From Candidatus Thioglobus sp. MED-G25 (lineage in GTDB: Bacteria; Pseudomonadota; Gammaproteobacteria; Arenicellales; UBA868), in contig NTKC01000002.1 of assembly GCA_002456995.1 (NCBI GenBank), forward strand, positions 1 to 64,000: a stretch of DNA of 64,000 nt, written 5' to 3'. Within the stretch, counting starts at the first letter, position 1. Each line of letters opens with the position of its first letter. The position numbers and the translations under genes were made by a program. Positions 8,616 to 17,520 of the stretch are shown here, piece after piece. The notes beneath the pieces are model-generated. The model did not search any database and was not told the DNA's origin. It saw nothing but the letters and a program-made list of their open reading frames with translations.

Positions 8616-9389
8616 TTATGGGTTTAGCGAGCTGCGGGTCAGAACACCTTCTGCTTTAACTTTACCTTTGCGTAACTGTTTGAGCTTCACGACCAGATAG
8701 TCCAATTTTGGAGACAGCCAGTAGTACAGCTGCCGGCTGGACTTCCGATCTATAAAATAGCGTAGGCTTTCTACGGGCTGTCCTTCAATGGTAACCGTTT
8801 CGGCTTGCTCCAGTACAAATTGATACGGACGAAGCTGGTCACCCTCGTGTACTGTGTAAAGTGGCTCGGTCACACCTTGCCGAATGTCAATCCGGGCCAT
8901 GAGTTCGAACGAGAGTGGATCCAGCACGTTGGGTGTCAGTGGCATGGTCAGCTCGGTACCGCGATAGTGGACGTGGCTTGTACCGGATGACCAGTCGAAT
9001 TCAATCCGAATAGCGCGATTACTATCTTCGGCACCATCGTCTGTGGTATAGAGATTGGGTCGTATTCGACCTGAATGCAGCTGAAAATGTGAGTGCTCGA
9101 CCACCGTACCGATGCCTGTGAGCGACCCCAGTCCCTTGAGTCGTGTCGATGCGGTTAAGTGATAGTGTTGGCCAGAACGGATCAGTTCAACTTTTCGTTC
9201 AATCTTAAGGCCGGAGCGGGTGATTGCGTAATCAGCTGAAAATGGTTCAATACCTTTGCCACCGCTCGCTTGTGCCGACAGCAGAACCAAAATCAGCAGC
9301 CATAGGGGTGTGCCCTTGGGGCATAAGCAGCGCGTGCTACGCTTAATATGGCGCAGTGGATACCGGAAAATGCAGGAGATATGAAGCAC
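8616..9389 (-). CDS. DUF3108-type exported protein of unknown function
   Basis: The protein matches the DUF3108 pattern: an N-terminal hydrophobic signal (WLLILVLLSAQASG), a mature part beginning PFSADYAITRSG, then a beta-rich body with VLDPLSFELMARIDIRQG and a C-terminal segment with YWLSPKLDYLVVKL. That layout points to a periplasmic or outer-membrane-associated protein; the family's role is not known to me. The start is uncertain. The frame opens at ATG 9419, overlapping the maoC-like gene by 28 bp, and a GTG at 9389 lies directly after that gene's stop. Both give an unusually long stretch before the signal sequence. It is probably co-transcribed with the MaoC-like gene. Confidence 0.65.
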   Translation of the reverse strand: MLHISCIFRYPLRHIKRSTRCLCPKGTPLWLLILVLLSAQASGGKGIEPFSADYAITRSGLKIERKVELIRSGQHYHLTASTRLKGLGSLTGIGTVVEHSHFQLHSGRIRPNLYTTDDGAEDSNRAIRIEFDWSSGTSHVHYRGTELTMPLTPNVLDPLSFELMARIDIRQGVTEPLYTVHEGDQLRPYQFVLEQAETVTIEGQPVESLRYFIDRKSSRQLYYWLSPKLDYLVVKLKQLRKGKVKAEGVLTRSSLNP

Positions 9390-9391
9390 AA

Positions 9392-9862
9392 TCAGCCGGT
9401 ATATTGTCGGGTGATCCATATGGCGGACAAGGCCGGGCGCTCATTGCGTTCAATTTCGACAGAAATATTGTGGTGCAATGTCCATTCACCGGCTGTTCGT
9501 TCTTCAGCAAGTTCAAGCGTGAAGTGTGCACGCACGCGGGCATCAGAGGGCACGGGGGTGATGAATCGGATCCGATCAAATCCGTAATTGATGCTCATTC
9601 GTACGTCCTTGATGATGGGCAGCGTGGATTCGGCCATCTGTGTGAGTTGTGACAGCGTCAGGAAACCATGTGCAATTGTCCCGCCAAAAGGTGTTTGCGC
9701 ACCTGCTCGTTCCGGATCAGTGTGTATGAACTGATGATCGTTCGTAATATCGGCGAACTGATTGACCATCAATTGTGATAGCTGTACCCAAGGAGATATG
9801 CCGAGCTTTGTTCCCTGCATGCTTTGCAGTTGGTCTACGGCAATTGTAGTCAGTTTTGTCAT
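9392..9862 (-). CDS. MaoC-like (R)-specific enoyl-CoA hydratase / hot-dog dehydratase
   Basis: MaoC-like hot-dog proteins hydrate trans-2-enoyl-CoA to (R)-3-hydroxyacyl-CoA in fatty acid or polyhydroxyalkanoate metabolism. The hydratase motif is visible as FADITNDHQFIHTDPE near residues 37-52, with the Asp and His of the catalytic pair, followed by TIAHGFLTLS and the SINYGFDRIRFITPV strand. Length of 156 residues is normal for a single-domain member. A strong GGGAGG 4 bases before ATG 9862 fixes the start. The DUF3108 gene follows on the same strand. The true substrate is not shown. Confidence 0.85.
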   Translation of the reverse strand: MTKLTTIAVDQLQSMQGTKLGISPWVQLSQLMVNQFADITNDHQFIHTDPERAGAQTPFGGTIAHGFLTLSQLTQMAESTLPIIKDVRMSINYGFDRIRFITPVPSDARVRAHFTLELAEERTAGEWTLHHNISVEIERNERPALSAIWITRQYTG

Positions 9863-9927
9863 GAAACCTCCCTGCAAATGGGGATACGCCCTGAAGTATC
9901 GGCCTGATAGAGTGACGTCGGGTCGTT

Positions 9928-10045
9928 ACAGGCCACACGTCTGGCGTAAAATAAGACTTGTCGTCCAGATGTAATTCGACATTCTATCCCGGCCCGCTGG
10001 AAACGTGTGGCCTGTGTGTTCGGTACGGAAAAACCAATTTTACGC
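9928..10045. repeat. Two interleaved inverted repeats in pseudoknot order
   Basis: Arm A (9928-9940, ACAGGCCACACGT) is the exact reverse complement of A' (10003-10015). Arm B (9944-9952, GCGTAAAAT) is the exact reverse complement of B' (10037-10045). The order is A, B, A', B', which as RNA would be an H-type pseudoknot. The block fills the gap between the MaoC-like gene and the divergent M50 gene. It may instead be two pairs of operator half-sites. Confidence 0.5.
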
Positions 10046-10052
10046 AAAAGTG

Positions 10053-10691
10053 ATGATTCAACTGCTTTACCAAGGCCAGTGGCTACTTTTCTGTGTCATT
10101 CTGGTGGCCCTTCTTTTTTCTCTATCGTTTCACGAGTTTGGGCATGCCTGGGCCGCAAAGCGCTTTGGTGACGACACTGCCCAGCGGGCAGGCCGTCTTA
10201 CACTCAACCCGATATCTCACATCGACCCTATGGGATTGATGATGGTGGTGTTTGTTGGATTCGGCTACGCGAAACCGGTACCGACTGATCCACGGCGGTT
10301 TACATCCCGTTATGCCGAGATGCTGGTCGCTGCTGCTGGTCCAGCAATGAATCTGCTGTTGGCGGTGATTACTGTAAATATCTTTGTCCAGGGACTACAA
10401 TTTGGTTGGTACAGTCCATACGAGACGCTACCGCAGTCTATGCTGTTTGTTGCTCGGATTAACCTATTGTTGATGGTATTCAATCTGCTGCCGATCGGTG
10501 CGTTGGACGGACACTATATTTTGCCTTATTTTCTACCGCGACAACTGTCGCAGCGGTATCGTTATTACAACGAACGATACGGGAATCTCGCATTATTGGG
10601 ATTGATAGCACTGTCGTTTTTGGGCATCCCAGTTTTGCAGACTGTTTGGCATATCAGCGATGTTCTGTTACCACTTGTTGTGTTTGTGTGA
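10053..10691 (+). CDS. Site-2 protease family (M50) membrane metalloprotease
   Basis: M50 proteases cut substrates inside the membrane using zinc. This 212-residue protein has the HExxH zinc motif as HEFGH near residue 28 in the first membrane segment, and the third-ligand motif as LPIGALDGHYI near residue 152, where the family has NxxPxPxLDG. It has about five hydrophobic segments and lacks a PDZ domain, which matches the short YwhC/Rip3-like subgroup rather than RseP. ATG 10053 is chosen because the upstream part of the frame is unlike the family. Its substrate is unknown. It is divergent from the MaoC-like gene across the interleaved inverted repeats. Confidence 0.86.
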   Translation: MIQLLYQGQWLLFCVILVALLFSLSFHEFGHAWAAKRFGDDTAQRAGRLTLNPISHIDPMGLMMVVFVGFGYAKPVPTDPRRFTSRYAEMLVAAAGPAMNLLLAVITVNIFVQGLQFGWYSPYETLPQSMLFVARINLLLMVFNLLPIGALDGHYILPYFLPRQLSQRYRYYNERYGNLALLGLIALSFLGIPVLQTVWHISDVLLPLVVFV

Positions 10692-10712
10692 ACAGTTGCC
10701 AAACACGGCGCA

Positions 10713-11375
10713 ATGGCGAATTTGATCATGGCTGATCAGAACGGATCACCGTCAGCAGCATCACAACGGATTCTGGAAAGGGCTTATGCCCTTAAGACTC
10801 CAGACGAAGCGAAGACTCTCTATCGCGATTGGGCTGTGTCATACGATCAGCAACTGGAGCAGGGACTGCATTACATTGCGCCTGCTTGTATAGCGCAGAT
10901 CTTGGGAAACGTTCTGGAGGATCGTACTGCTTTGATCCTGGATATAGGCTGTGGCACCGGGCTTGTGGGAACGTATCTGGTCGGTCATGGGTATTCGGTA
11001 ATCGATGGACTGGATTTTTCTGCTGAAATGCTTAACCAAGCCAGGAACAAGCGGGTCTACCAGACACTGATTCAGGGCGACCTCAATACCGTGCTTGACA
11101 TCCCGGATCAGACCTATGATGCAGGTATTTCCTGCGGAACGTTTACCCACGGCCATGTTAAAGCAGATGCCTTGGATGAGATTCTCAGAGTGCTGAAACC
11201 CGGTGCCTGCTTTGCATGCACAATTCATCGGGAGGTCTGGCAATCAGCAGGGTTTGAGAGCAAATTTGCCCAGCTTATGGCGTCAGGTATTGCAGAGCTG
11301 GAAAGCATGAACGAACAGCCTTTTTACAAGAATGCGCCTGATGATGGCCGTTTCTGTGTTATCAGACGACTGTAG
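10713..11375 (+). CDS. Class I SAM-dependent methyltransferase, substrate unknown
   Basis: The 220-residue protein has motif I of class I methyltransferases, LDIGCGTGLVG near residues 76-86, an acidic motif II (GLDFSAEML), and a FTHGHVKADALDEILRVLKPGG-like motif IV-VI region in which the last Gly is Ala. The N-terminal part (AKTLYRDWAVSYDQQL) is typical of the UbiE/WBSCR27-like group. It starts 21 bp after the M50 gene, so the two may be co-transcribed. Two start candidates exist (ATG 10713 and ATG 10728) and neither has a clear Shine-Dalgarno. I do not recognise a specific substrate. Confidence 0.8.
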   Translation: MANLIMADQNGSPSAASQRILERAYALKTPDEAKTLYRDWAVSYDQQLEQGLHYIAPACIAQILGNVLEDRTALILDIGCGTGLVGTYLVGHGYSVIDGLDFSAEMLNQARNKRVYQTLIQGDLNTVLDIPDQTYDAGISCGTFTHGHVKADALDEILRVLKPGACFACTIHREVWQSAGFESKFAQLMASGIAELESMNEQPFYKNAPDDGRFCVIRRL

Positions 11376-11465
11376 CGAGGTCATTCATAATTGTGTTTGG
11401 GGGTTGATGCGAGTGCTAGAATGACCGCAGCAGACTGTTTGGTTTAGTGGTTAAGGACCGTTTTC

Positions 11466-11583
11466 TGGCGGTGGCAGTCGGTCTCCCTGGTGGCGATAAA
11501 TTGTGAACCCGGTCAGGTCCGGAAGGAAGCAGCCGCAGCAATTCATTCGGGTGCCGGGGTCGGGCCGGCTGGCGCCGTCTCCA
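11466..11583 (+). ncRNA. ffs: Signal recognition particle 4.5S RNA
   Basis: The universally conserved tip GGTCAGGTCCGGAAGGAAGC lies at 11511-11530, flanked by the asymmetric loop and helix expected for bacterial small SRP RNA. The ends pair: TGGCGGTGGC (from 11466) with the segment running to CTCCA near 11583, and AGTCGG (11476-11481) with CCGGCT. Bounds are from this folding and may be off by several bases. It binds Ffh for co-translational protein targeting. Placement directly ahead of dnaX is seen in other bacteria. Confidence 0.93.
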
Positions 11584-11647
11584 GTTACCATTCAGTCGGT
11601 ATTGATCCTATGCAGCAAGATCCTGTTTCAGCGAGAATAGAAACTGT

Positions 11648-13324
11648 ATGAGCTACCAGGCATTGGCAAGACGCTGGCGCCCTCGACACTTCAAAGATGT
11701 CGTCGGTCAGGAGCATGTCGTATCAGCGCTTACCAGTGCTTTAGACAATGAACGGGTTCACCACGCATTTTTGTTCTCAGGCACCCGCGGTGTCGGAAAA
11801 ACCACTTTGGCAAGATTACTGGCCAAAGCACTAAACTGCGAACAGGGTGTCAGTTCACAGCCGTGTGGATCTTGTTCAGCCTGCCAGGGTGTGGATGAAG
11901 GAAGATTTATTGACTTGCTTGAGGTCGATGCTGCGTCCAGGACTCGAGTTGATGATACGCGGGAGATTCTCGATAACGTCCAATACACTCCAACCCAGGG
12001 TCGTTGCAAAGTTTATCTGATTGACGAAGTCCATATGCTCTCAGGCCATAGTTTTAATGCTTTGTTGAAAACACTCGAGGAACCACCAGACCACGTCAAG
12101 TTTCTCCTGGCTACTACAGACCCACAAAAGCTGCCAGCCACGATTATTTCCCGTTGTCTCCAGTTCAACCTGCGTGCTCTATCGCCTGACCAGATAGCGG
12201 CACAGCTGGATAAGATTCTGACAGCTGAAGAAATAAAGCACGACAGCGAATCTCTGGAAATTATTGCGCGTGCCGCTTCGGGCAGTATGCGCGATGCGCT
12301 GAGTCTGCTTGATCAGGGTATTGCCTTTGGCAGTGGCCATGTGAGTGTCGATTCAATGCGGGACATGCTGGGAATGATCGAGACAAGACACGTAGAGCAT
12401 ATACTCAGGGGCCTTGCTGCCCATGATGGTGCCAGTGTCTTGGCTGTAGCAGACGACATGGCTGAACGGGCGCTGGACTATATGTCTGCCCTTGATGATT
12501 TGCTTCTCGCCCTCCAGGATGTTGCTGTCTATCAAGTATCTCCTCAAGGTTATGCGGCCAAGGGCGAAGTTTCGGCTTTCACCACTGAATTGGGCGACCT
12601 GATGAGTCCTGAGGACGTTCAGCTCTATTACCAGATTGCGTTGTTGGCAAAGCGTGATCTGCATTTGGCACCTGATCCTGGGTCTGGATTTCAGATGGCG
12701 CTTCTCCGAATGTTGACCTTCATCCCTGATCTGGTAGAAGAGTCCGCTCCTTCCACGGGTCTCCCAAACCGCCCACAGAAAAAAAGCGTTAGCAAAGCCA
12801 AGTCTGTCAGACAAAAACCTGCCCAAGTACGCAATGATCTGCGCGGGGAGGTTGGTGCAGAGTCACCTAAGCGAGCCCCAATCGAGGTCAGTAACTCAAC
12901 TGACGCAGATCCGGCGGATCCGGAAATATGGACCGACCTGGTTGCGACTGCTGATCTGACTGGGATTACCCGTGAGTTGGCCATGAATTTGGCACCACAG
13001 CGATTTATCCAGGGTGTGCTTGAGGTATCCTTGGCGAAGTCGCTCGGGCACTTGGCGAATGACGCTCGAATTAAGACTCTAGAGAAGTCGCTTTCGGTGC
13101 AGCGAAAAGGCGTTCTGAAACTAAAGCTTGTGGAGCCGATGGAAGATAAGGTTTCCACGCCAACACCGGTGCAAACCGAGAAACGCCAGGCGGATGAGGC
13201 CAAGCAGGCGGCCTATCAGTCTATGCTCGAAGACCCGGCTGTACAGGAGATGATGAAACGGTTTGATGCAACAGTTGTGCCTGAGTCAGTCAGACCCGCC
13301 AAATCGCAAGAGGTTGGAAAATGA
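11648..13324 (+). CDS. dnaX: DNA polymerase III subunits gamma and tau
   Basis: DnaX is the clamp-loader ATPase of the replicase. The AAA+ domain has Walker A GTRGVGKT (45-52), four zinc-binding cysteines C64, C73, C76 and C79 at the same numbers as in E. coli, Walker B with DEVHML, and the LEEPP and SRC segments. The C-terminal third (from about 375) is the variable tau region that contacts the polymerase and helicase. Length 558 is between gamma and tau of E. coli. A run of seven A at 12779-12785 with a -1-frame stop close behind could yield a short gamma-like form. The ATG of ybaB overlaps the dnaX stop, and the SRP RNA lies 64 bp upstream. Confidence 0.95.
   Translation: MSYQALARRWRPRHFKDVVGQEHVVSALTSALDNERVHHAFLFSGTRGVGKTTLARLLAKALNCEQGVSSQPCGSCSACQGVDEGRFIDLLEVDAASRTRVDDTREILDNVQYTPTQGRCKVYLIDEVHMLSGHSFNALLKTLEEPPDHVKFLLATTDPQKLPATIISRCLQFNLRALSPDQIAAQLDKILTAEEIKHDSESLEIIARAASGSMRDALSLLDQGIAFGSGHVSVDSMRDMLGMIETRHVEHILRGLAAHDGASVLAVADDMAERALDYMSALDDLLLALQDVAVYQVSPQGYAAKGEVSAFTTELGDLMSPEDVQLYYQIALLAKRDLHLAPDPGSGFQMALLRMLTFIPDLVEESAPSTGLPNRPQKKSVSKAKSVRQKPAQVRNDLRGEVGAESPKRAPIEVSNSTDADPADPEIWTDLVATADLTGITRELAMNLAPQRFIQGVLEVSLAKSLGHLANDARIKTLEKSLSVQRKGVLKLKLVEPMEDKVSTPTPVQTEKRQADEAKQAAYQSMLEDPAVQEMMKRFDATVVPESVRPAKSQEVGK
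12779..12792 (+). other. Possible programmed -1 frameshift or slippage site in dnaX
   Basis: Codons 378-379 are AAA AAA inside a run of seven A (12779-12785). A -1 shift here reads AAG CGT and then TAG at 12790-12792, which would give a product of about 381 residues lacking the tau tail. The phase is not the perfect A-AAA-AAG of E. coli, because the base before the two AAA codons is G. Confidence 0.35.
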
Positions 13325-13647
13325 AGGGACCGCTGGGAAATATTATGCAACAGGCGCAAGCCATGCAGGAGAATTTCAAGAAAGCACAGGAAGAGTTGGC
13401 CCAGATCGAAGTCACTGGGACGTCTGGCGGCGGGTTGGTGGAAGTGGTCATGACATGTCGGCACGATGTCCGGCGCATCAAGATTGATGATAGTTTGGTC
13501 AGTGATGACAAAGAAGTGCTGGAAGATCTGATCGCAGCTGCAGTAAACGACGCGGTACGACGGGTCGAACAGGCGAGCCAGGAGAAAATGAGCGGGTTGA
13601 CTTCGGGGCTTAATATTCCCGGACTGAACCTACCTGGTGGACTATGA
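13321..13647 (+). CDS. ybaB: YbaB/EbfC nucleoid-associated protein
   Basis: A 108-residue DNA-binding dimer of the YbaB/EbfC family, usually encoded between dnaX and recR as here. The characteristic opening ([24 protein letters not shown]), the strand segment [17 protein letters not shown] and the C-terminal helix with [12 protein letters not shown] are all present. Its ATG overlaps the dnaX stop by the ATGA junction and its own stop overlaps the recR start the same way, so the three genes are translationally coupled. The exact role in nucleoid structure or recombination is not settled in the family. Confidence 0.95.
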   Translation: MKGPLGNIMQQAQAMQENFKKAQEELAQIEVTGTSGGGLVEVVMTCRHDVRRIKIDDSLVSDDKEVLEDLIAAAVNDAVRRVEQASQEKMSGLTSGLNIPGLNLPGGL

Positions 13648-14255
13648 AAGAAGGCCACGCAATTGAACAGCTGAGGCGTGCGCTTCGACGCCTACCAGGT
13701 GTGGGGCCCAAGACGGCTCAGCGGATGGCTTTTTATCTTCTCGAGCGAGATCGGGATGGTGCCGGCCAACTTGCTGAGGCACTCACCGAAGCAGTGGCTA
13801 CCATCAAGCACTGTACGCGGTGTAACAATTTCAGTGAAGAGAATTTGTGTCCAATATGTACATCTGGGAAACGCGATGAGAGCCTGTTGTGCGTTGTTGA
13901 GACCCCGGCCGACTTGGCTACCATCGAGCAGGCGGGTGCCTTCTCTGGCTATTACCTAGTTCTGATGGGGCACCTTTCACCATTGGATGGTATCGGCCCA
14001 GACGATCTTGCGGTCCAGCACCTATTGAAGGTTCTGTCGGACTATCCAATACAAGAGGTCATTTTGGCGACTAACCTGACAGTTGAAGGGGAGGCGACAG
14101 CTGATTATCTGTCGGATCTTATGGCGCTATCCAAGGTTCAGATTAGTCGTCTGGCCCGTGGTGTCCCAGTAGGCGGTGAACTTGAATATATGGATTCCAA
14201 CACGCTTAATCAGGCTTTCTCCGATCGACGTGCTGCTCGGGTCGAGTTAGCCTGA
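13644..14255 (+). CDS. recR: Recombination mediator protein RecR
   Basis: RecR, with RecO and RecF, loads RecA on gapped DNA coated with SSB. The 203-residue protein has the N-terminal helix-hairpin-helix ([16 protein letters not shown]), a C4 zinc finger with C57, C60, C69 and C72, and a Toprim domain starting [12 protein letters not shown] and running through [14 protein letters not shown]. The C-terminal [19 protein letters not shown] block is diagnostic. It overlaps ybaB by ATGA. Its stop lies one base from the end of the convergent yheT pseudogene. Confidence 0.97.
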   Translation: MKEGHAIEQLRRALRRLPGVGPKTAQRMAFYLLERDRDGAGQLAEALTEAVATIKHCTRCNNFSEENLCPICTSGKRDESLLCVVETPADLATIEQAGAFSGYYLVLMGHLSPLDGIGPDDLAVQHLLKVLSDYPIQEVILATNLTVEGEATADYLSDLMALSKVQISRLARGVPVGGELEYMDSNTLNQAFSDRRAARVELA

Positions 14256-14256
14256 G

Positions 14257-15216
14257 TCAAAACTGTACAAGTCTAATTTCCAGCCAATAGCGTGCCAACC
14301 CGGGAACGTAACCTTTAACAAAGCCTGTGTGGCCACCTTTGTCACTGAGTTCCAATTAGACACCAGGCCCGAGTTCGTTCTCCTCAGGTAATAGATCTTG
14401 CGTCATGAAAGGATCATCTCTGGCCTGAAGGATCAACGTTGGTGTGGTGATCCGCGGTCGGTGTTGTCGGCAGCTGTCTGTAGCGTAGTAGTGTTCAGCA
14501 TCACGGAATCCGCGGAGGGGTGCCCAGGTTGTCGAGCTCGCGAAAAGTTCGAGTCTTAAGTAGAGCAGGTATATCCAGACCGGTATCGTGCTGATCAGTA
14601 TTCCTGATGGCGGTTTTCTTCATTGACCCTATGAGCCAGTGTTGGTAAACCTTGGAGAGGCCTTTTTCCAGTCGGGATGCACACTGTGACAGTTCGAAGG
14701 GAACCGAAACAGCTGCTGCCAAAGGGATTTCCGGGTCTTTTTGTCCAAGCAGTTTCAGGCGCATGTTTCCATCCAGAGAGTAACCCACGGCAAACAAAGG
14801 TACGTTCGAATTGTGTAGATGAAGCCAACGTATCACGTGATCCAGGTCGTTGGTTTCGCCGGCGTGATAGGTTCTGGAAAGTCGGTTATCTTCTCCGCTG
14901 CAACCCCGATAGTTCATCACACGAGTACGAAATTCATGCTGGTTGAGGGCTGAGCATAACCCGCGTACATCGTGAGACTGTGAAGATCCTTCTAGGCCAT
15001 GAAGTACCAGAACTACGGGTCTGGCCCCGGCCAGTCCAGATCAAGAAAGTCTCCGTCTGGGAGCTCCAGACGTTGACGATGATAATCTACGTTGAGTCGG
15101 TGACGGCCAAAAATTGGCTACAGCGTCTGCTGGTGTGGGTTTCGGCACCACCAAGCTGGCTTAAATTCAGAACGGACCTTCCTACGCCTGCCCAAATCTA
15201 TGAAGCTGGCTATCTT
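14257..15216 (-). pseudogene. yheT: Decayed YheT-family alpha/beta hydrolase
   Basis: Reading the minus strand across three frame segments restores nearly a whole YheT-type hydrolase: FKPAWWCRNPHQQTL, then RLELPDGDFLDLDWPGPDP, VVLVLHGLEGSSQSH, NYRGCSGEDNRL, the nucleophile elbow, TPTLILQARDDPFM (acid residue) and LSDKGGHTGFVKGYVPG (catalytic His), ending at 14257. The lesions are a TAG at 15118-15120 where Leu is expected, a one-base deletion near 15017, a compensating frame change near 14519, and a TAA at 14356-14358. The elbow reads GYSLDGN instead of GYSLGGN, so even the catalytic site is altered. Multiple independent lesions argue against sequencing error. The start codon is not recognisable. 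It would have followed pyrC on the same strand. Confidence 0.85.
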
Positions 15217-15232
15217 GGTGCCACCCGCAAGA

Positions 15233-16573
15233 TCAGGTTCTGGGTTGACTGAAAGTGAGTGGTTTGCCGTAGACGCCGGGTCGGATTCTGCCGGACTCAA
15301 AGACCACCTGTCCGCCTACAATGGTATAGATAGGCCACCCTACAAGTTCCAGGCCAGTGTATGGACTCCATCCTGCACGGCTGAATACTTCCTCATCTCT
15401 GACCGGATGGTGCCGCTCCATATCGACCAGGGTCAGATCAGCATCAAAGCCCTCACCAATACAGCCTTTGTTTGGAATGCCGTATATCTCGGCAGGTCCA
15501 ATACTCATCCAATTCTGCACCTGCTGTAATGTGCATTTCCCAGCCTTGAACTGGGTCAGCATTAGCGGAAGGGAGGTTTCCACACCCGGCATCCCGGCCG
15601 GAGAGTCGGGATAGGGTCGAGATTTTTCCTCAAGTGTGTGCGGTGCGTGGTCTGTCGCAATGATATCTATAATGCCGTCTTTTAAGCCGCACCACAGAGA
15701 ATCTGCATTTTGGGGGCTACGAATCGGTGGGTTCATCTGCGCCCGGGCACCGAGTCGAGCGTAATCATCAGTACTCAGGAACAGGTGATTGGGAATTACT
15801 TCACAACTCACCTGAGCAGACTTGTGCTGACGTAGGTATTCGACCTCGATAGCAGTCGACAGATGGAGAATGTGGAGGCGTCGGCCATATTTTTTGGATA
15901 GCTCTAGCGCCCGTTGGGTGGCGATAAGGGCGGTCTGGGGGTCACGAATTTCAGAGTGAAGCTGATGGGTTACTGAGGTGTTGGAGTCAGATAGGATAGC
16001 GGCTGTGCGTTGATTGATACGTTCTTCATCTTCGGCGTGCACCGCGATGAGGCGCTCGCCTGAAGAGAATATGCGGTCAAGAGATTTATCGTCGTCGACT
16101 AGCAGGTCACCCGTGCTTGATCCCATGAAAATCTTGATCCCACAAGCAGGGTGCGTGGTGTTCAGGGATTGCAGATTGTCTCGTGTAGCACCGATAAAAA
16201 AACCGTAATTTGCAACGCAAGTTTCCGCGGCCCGGTTCAGTTTCCAATCCAGCTGTGCCTGATCTATTGTGGCAGGCTTACAGTTCGGCATCTCCAGGAA
16301 GCTGGTAACACCGCCTCTGACGGCAGCACGAGAACCTGACCCCAGGTCTTCCTTGTGGGTGGCTCCTGGCTCCCGGAAGTGGACCTGTGGGTCGATGATA
16401 CCGGGAAGCAGCAGATTACCGTGTGCATCAATGGTTTCTCTAGCTTCGCCGCTAATTGTCTGGTCGATCCGTTCGATTCTGCCGTTTGTGCAGGCAAGAT
16501 CAGCGTCAACGATAGATCCATCTGGATGTGCGACCCGGGCGTTCTTGATGACGAGATCGAACATTTGTCTCAT
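15233..16573 (-). CDS. pyrC: Dihydroorotase, class I
   Basis: Dihydroorotase closes carbamoyl aspartate to dihydroorotate in pyrimidine synthesis. The 446-residue amidohydrolase shows GIIDPQVHFREPG near residue 60, the carboxylated-lysine region GIKIFMGSSTG near 153, HAEDE near 184, LHILHLST near 243, and ATDHAPH near 316. The first His of the usual HxH metal motif is Gln; I recall the same IDxQVHFREPG form in Bacteroidetes dihydroorotases, so this looks like a subfamily trait rather than damage. Either ATG 16573 or ATG 16564 could be the start. A dihydropyrimidinase- or allantoinase-like role is possible but less likely given FREPG and the MNPPIR segment. Confidence 0.85.
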   Translation of the reverse strand: MRQMFDLVIKNARVAHPDGSIVDADLACTNGRIERIDQTISGEARETIDAHGNLLLPGIIDPQVHFREPGATHKEDLGSGSRAAVRGGVTSFLEMPNCKPATIDQAQLDWKLNRAAETCVANYGFFIGATRDNLQSLNTTHPACGIKIFMGSSTGDLLVDDDKSLDRIFSSGERLIAVHAEDEERINQRTAAILSDSNTSVTHQLHSEIRDPQTALIATQRALELSKKYGRRLHILHLSTAIEVEYLRQHKSAQVSCEVIPNHLFLSTDDYARLGARAQMNPPIRSPQNADSLWCGLKDGIIDIIATDHAPHTLEEKSRPYPDSPAGMPGVETSLPLMLTQFKAGKCTLQQVQNWMSIGPAEIYGIPNKGCIGEGFDADLTLVDMERHHPVRDEEVFSRAGWSPYTGLELVGWPIYTIVGGQVVFESGRIRPGVYGKPLTFSQPRT

Positions 16574-16682
16574 GTGCTTACCGAGTAAACTGCTGTCTCA
16601 CTATATTGTACGGCCCAAGAGCTATCTAGGCGATAGTGTCGTGCGATTGATTTTGTTGCTGGCCGGAAACGAAGTCGCAATG

Positions 16683-17120
16683 TTAAGCAAGTTGTTTTTC
16701 CCGGATTTCATCAAGAGTCTTACAGTCGATGCACTGGTTGGCCGTGGGGCGTGCTTCTAGACGCTTTATACCAATGGATACCCCACAGCTATCACAATAA
16801 CCGTAGTCGCCACTGTCGATCATTCCGATGGACTCTTCGATTTTCTTAACCAGTTTCCGCTCACGGTCACGGGTTCTCAGTTCAAATGAGCGGTCGGTCT
16901 CCTGTGTCGCGCGATCATTGGGGTCGGGCAGATTAATTGACTCATCCTGCATGGACACCACTGTCCTTTCGGTATCGTCGATCAGTTCCTGCCGCCAGGC
17001 ACTTAAGATTGCCTTGAAGTGTTCCTGCTGGTCGTCGTTCATGTATTGCTCGCGCTTCTTGGCTCGATAGGGCTTGATGCCATGGATTAGTTCTGCGAGT
17101 TTTGTTTTTGCTGTGGCCAT
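16683..17120 (-). CDS. dksA: RNA polymerase-binding transcription factor DksA
   Basis: DksA enters the secondary channel of RNA polymerase and, with ppGpp, represses rRNA and activates amino-acid promoters. The 145-residue protein has a coiled coil (about 35-105) whose tip carries the acidic pair D66 and D69 in DPNDRATQE, matching the essential tip of E. coli DksA, and a C4 zinc finger C109, C112, C130, C133. The N-terminal extension is short and basic. It is transcribed away from smc and is divergent across a 400-bp gap. Confidence 0.94.
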   Translation of the reverse strand: MATAKTKLAELIHGIKPYRAKKREQYMNDDQQEHFKAILSAWRQELIDDTERTVVSMQDESINLPDPNDRATQETDRSFELRTRDRERKLVKKIEESIGMIDSGDYGYCDSCGVSIGIKRLEARPTANQCIDCKTLDEIREKQLA

Positions 17121-17520
17121 CTAGAAAATCGCTCTAATGAGATTAACTTGCAAGCACGGGGCTCACTGCTCCGTTCTCTCGAAAGCGGGCCGTTATACCA
17201 GAGTGGCCTCTGGTGTGCAACCATTTTTGGTCGGGACCTACAGTAGCAAATATCGATTGAATTATACCCATATCAGCTTGGGTCTACGGTTTGACACTGG
17301 GAAACCAACGTGGTGTCGTCTCTCGCTCTATTTGCCTGGAAACAGTAAAGTTCTGGCTGCGAAACGGGTAAGTTCAGATATAATGTAATGCCAGTTTGGA
17401 TCAGATAATTCTAACCGCGAATTCTTGCGATGGCTGTGGCGTTGGTCACCAGTCGCGAGTAATTGCATGTGTTGAGTCCCGAAAGAAGCCCAATGCCCGT
17501 AAAACAAATGAGCTGAGTTG
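17121..17520. other. Intergenic region between dksA and smc, no gene seen
   Basis: This 400-bp gap separates the divergent dksA and smc genes. I see no tRNA or plausible coding frame. A TATAAT hexamer at 17379-17384 in the smc direction could be a -10 element about 140 bp from the smc start, but no good -35 is spaced correctly. Confidence 0.4.

Noticed and set aside
9859-10047. A 62-codon minus-strand frame ending with ATGA at the MaoC-like start
   Set aside because: It covers the interleaved inverted repeats and has no recognisable domain; the MaoC gene has its own strong Shine-Dalgarno. The frame may simply be open by chance.
12691-13203. 170-codon minus-strand frame inside dnaX
   Set aside because: Ser/Arg/Thr-rich antisense translation of the tau linker with no ribosome site.
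13644-14255. Reading the region after recR as intergenic only
   Set aside because: Stepwise translation of the minus strand shows conserved YheT blocks, so it was reported as a pseudogene instead.
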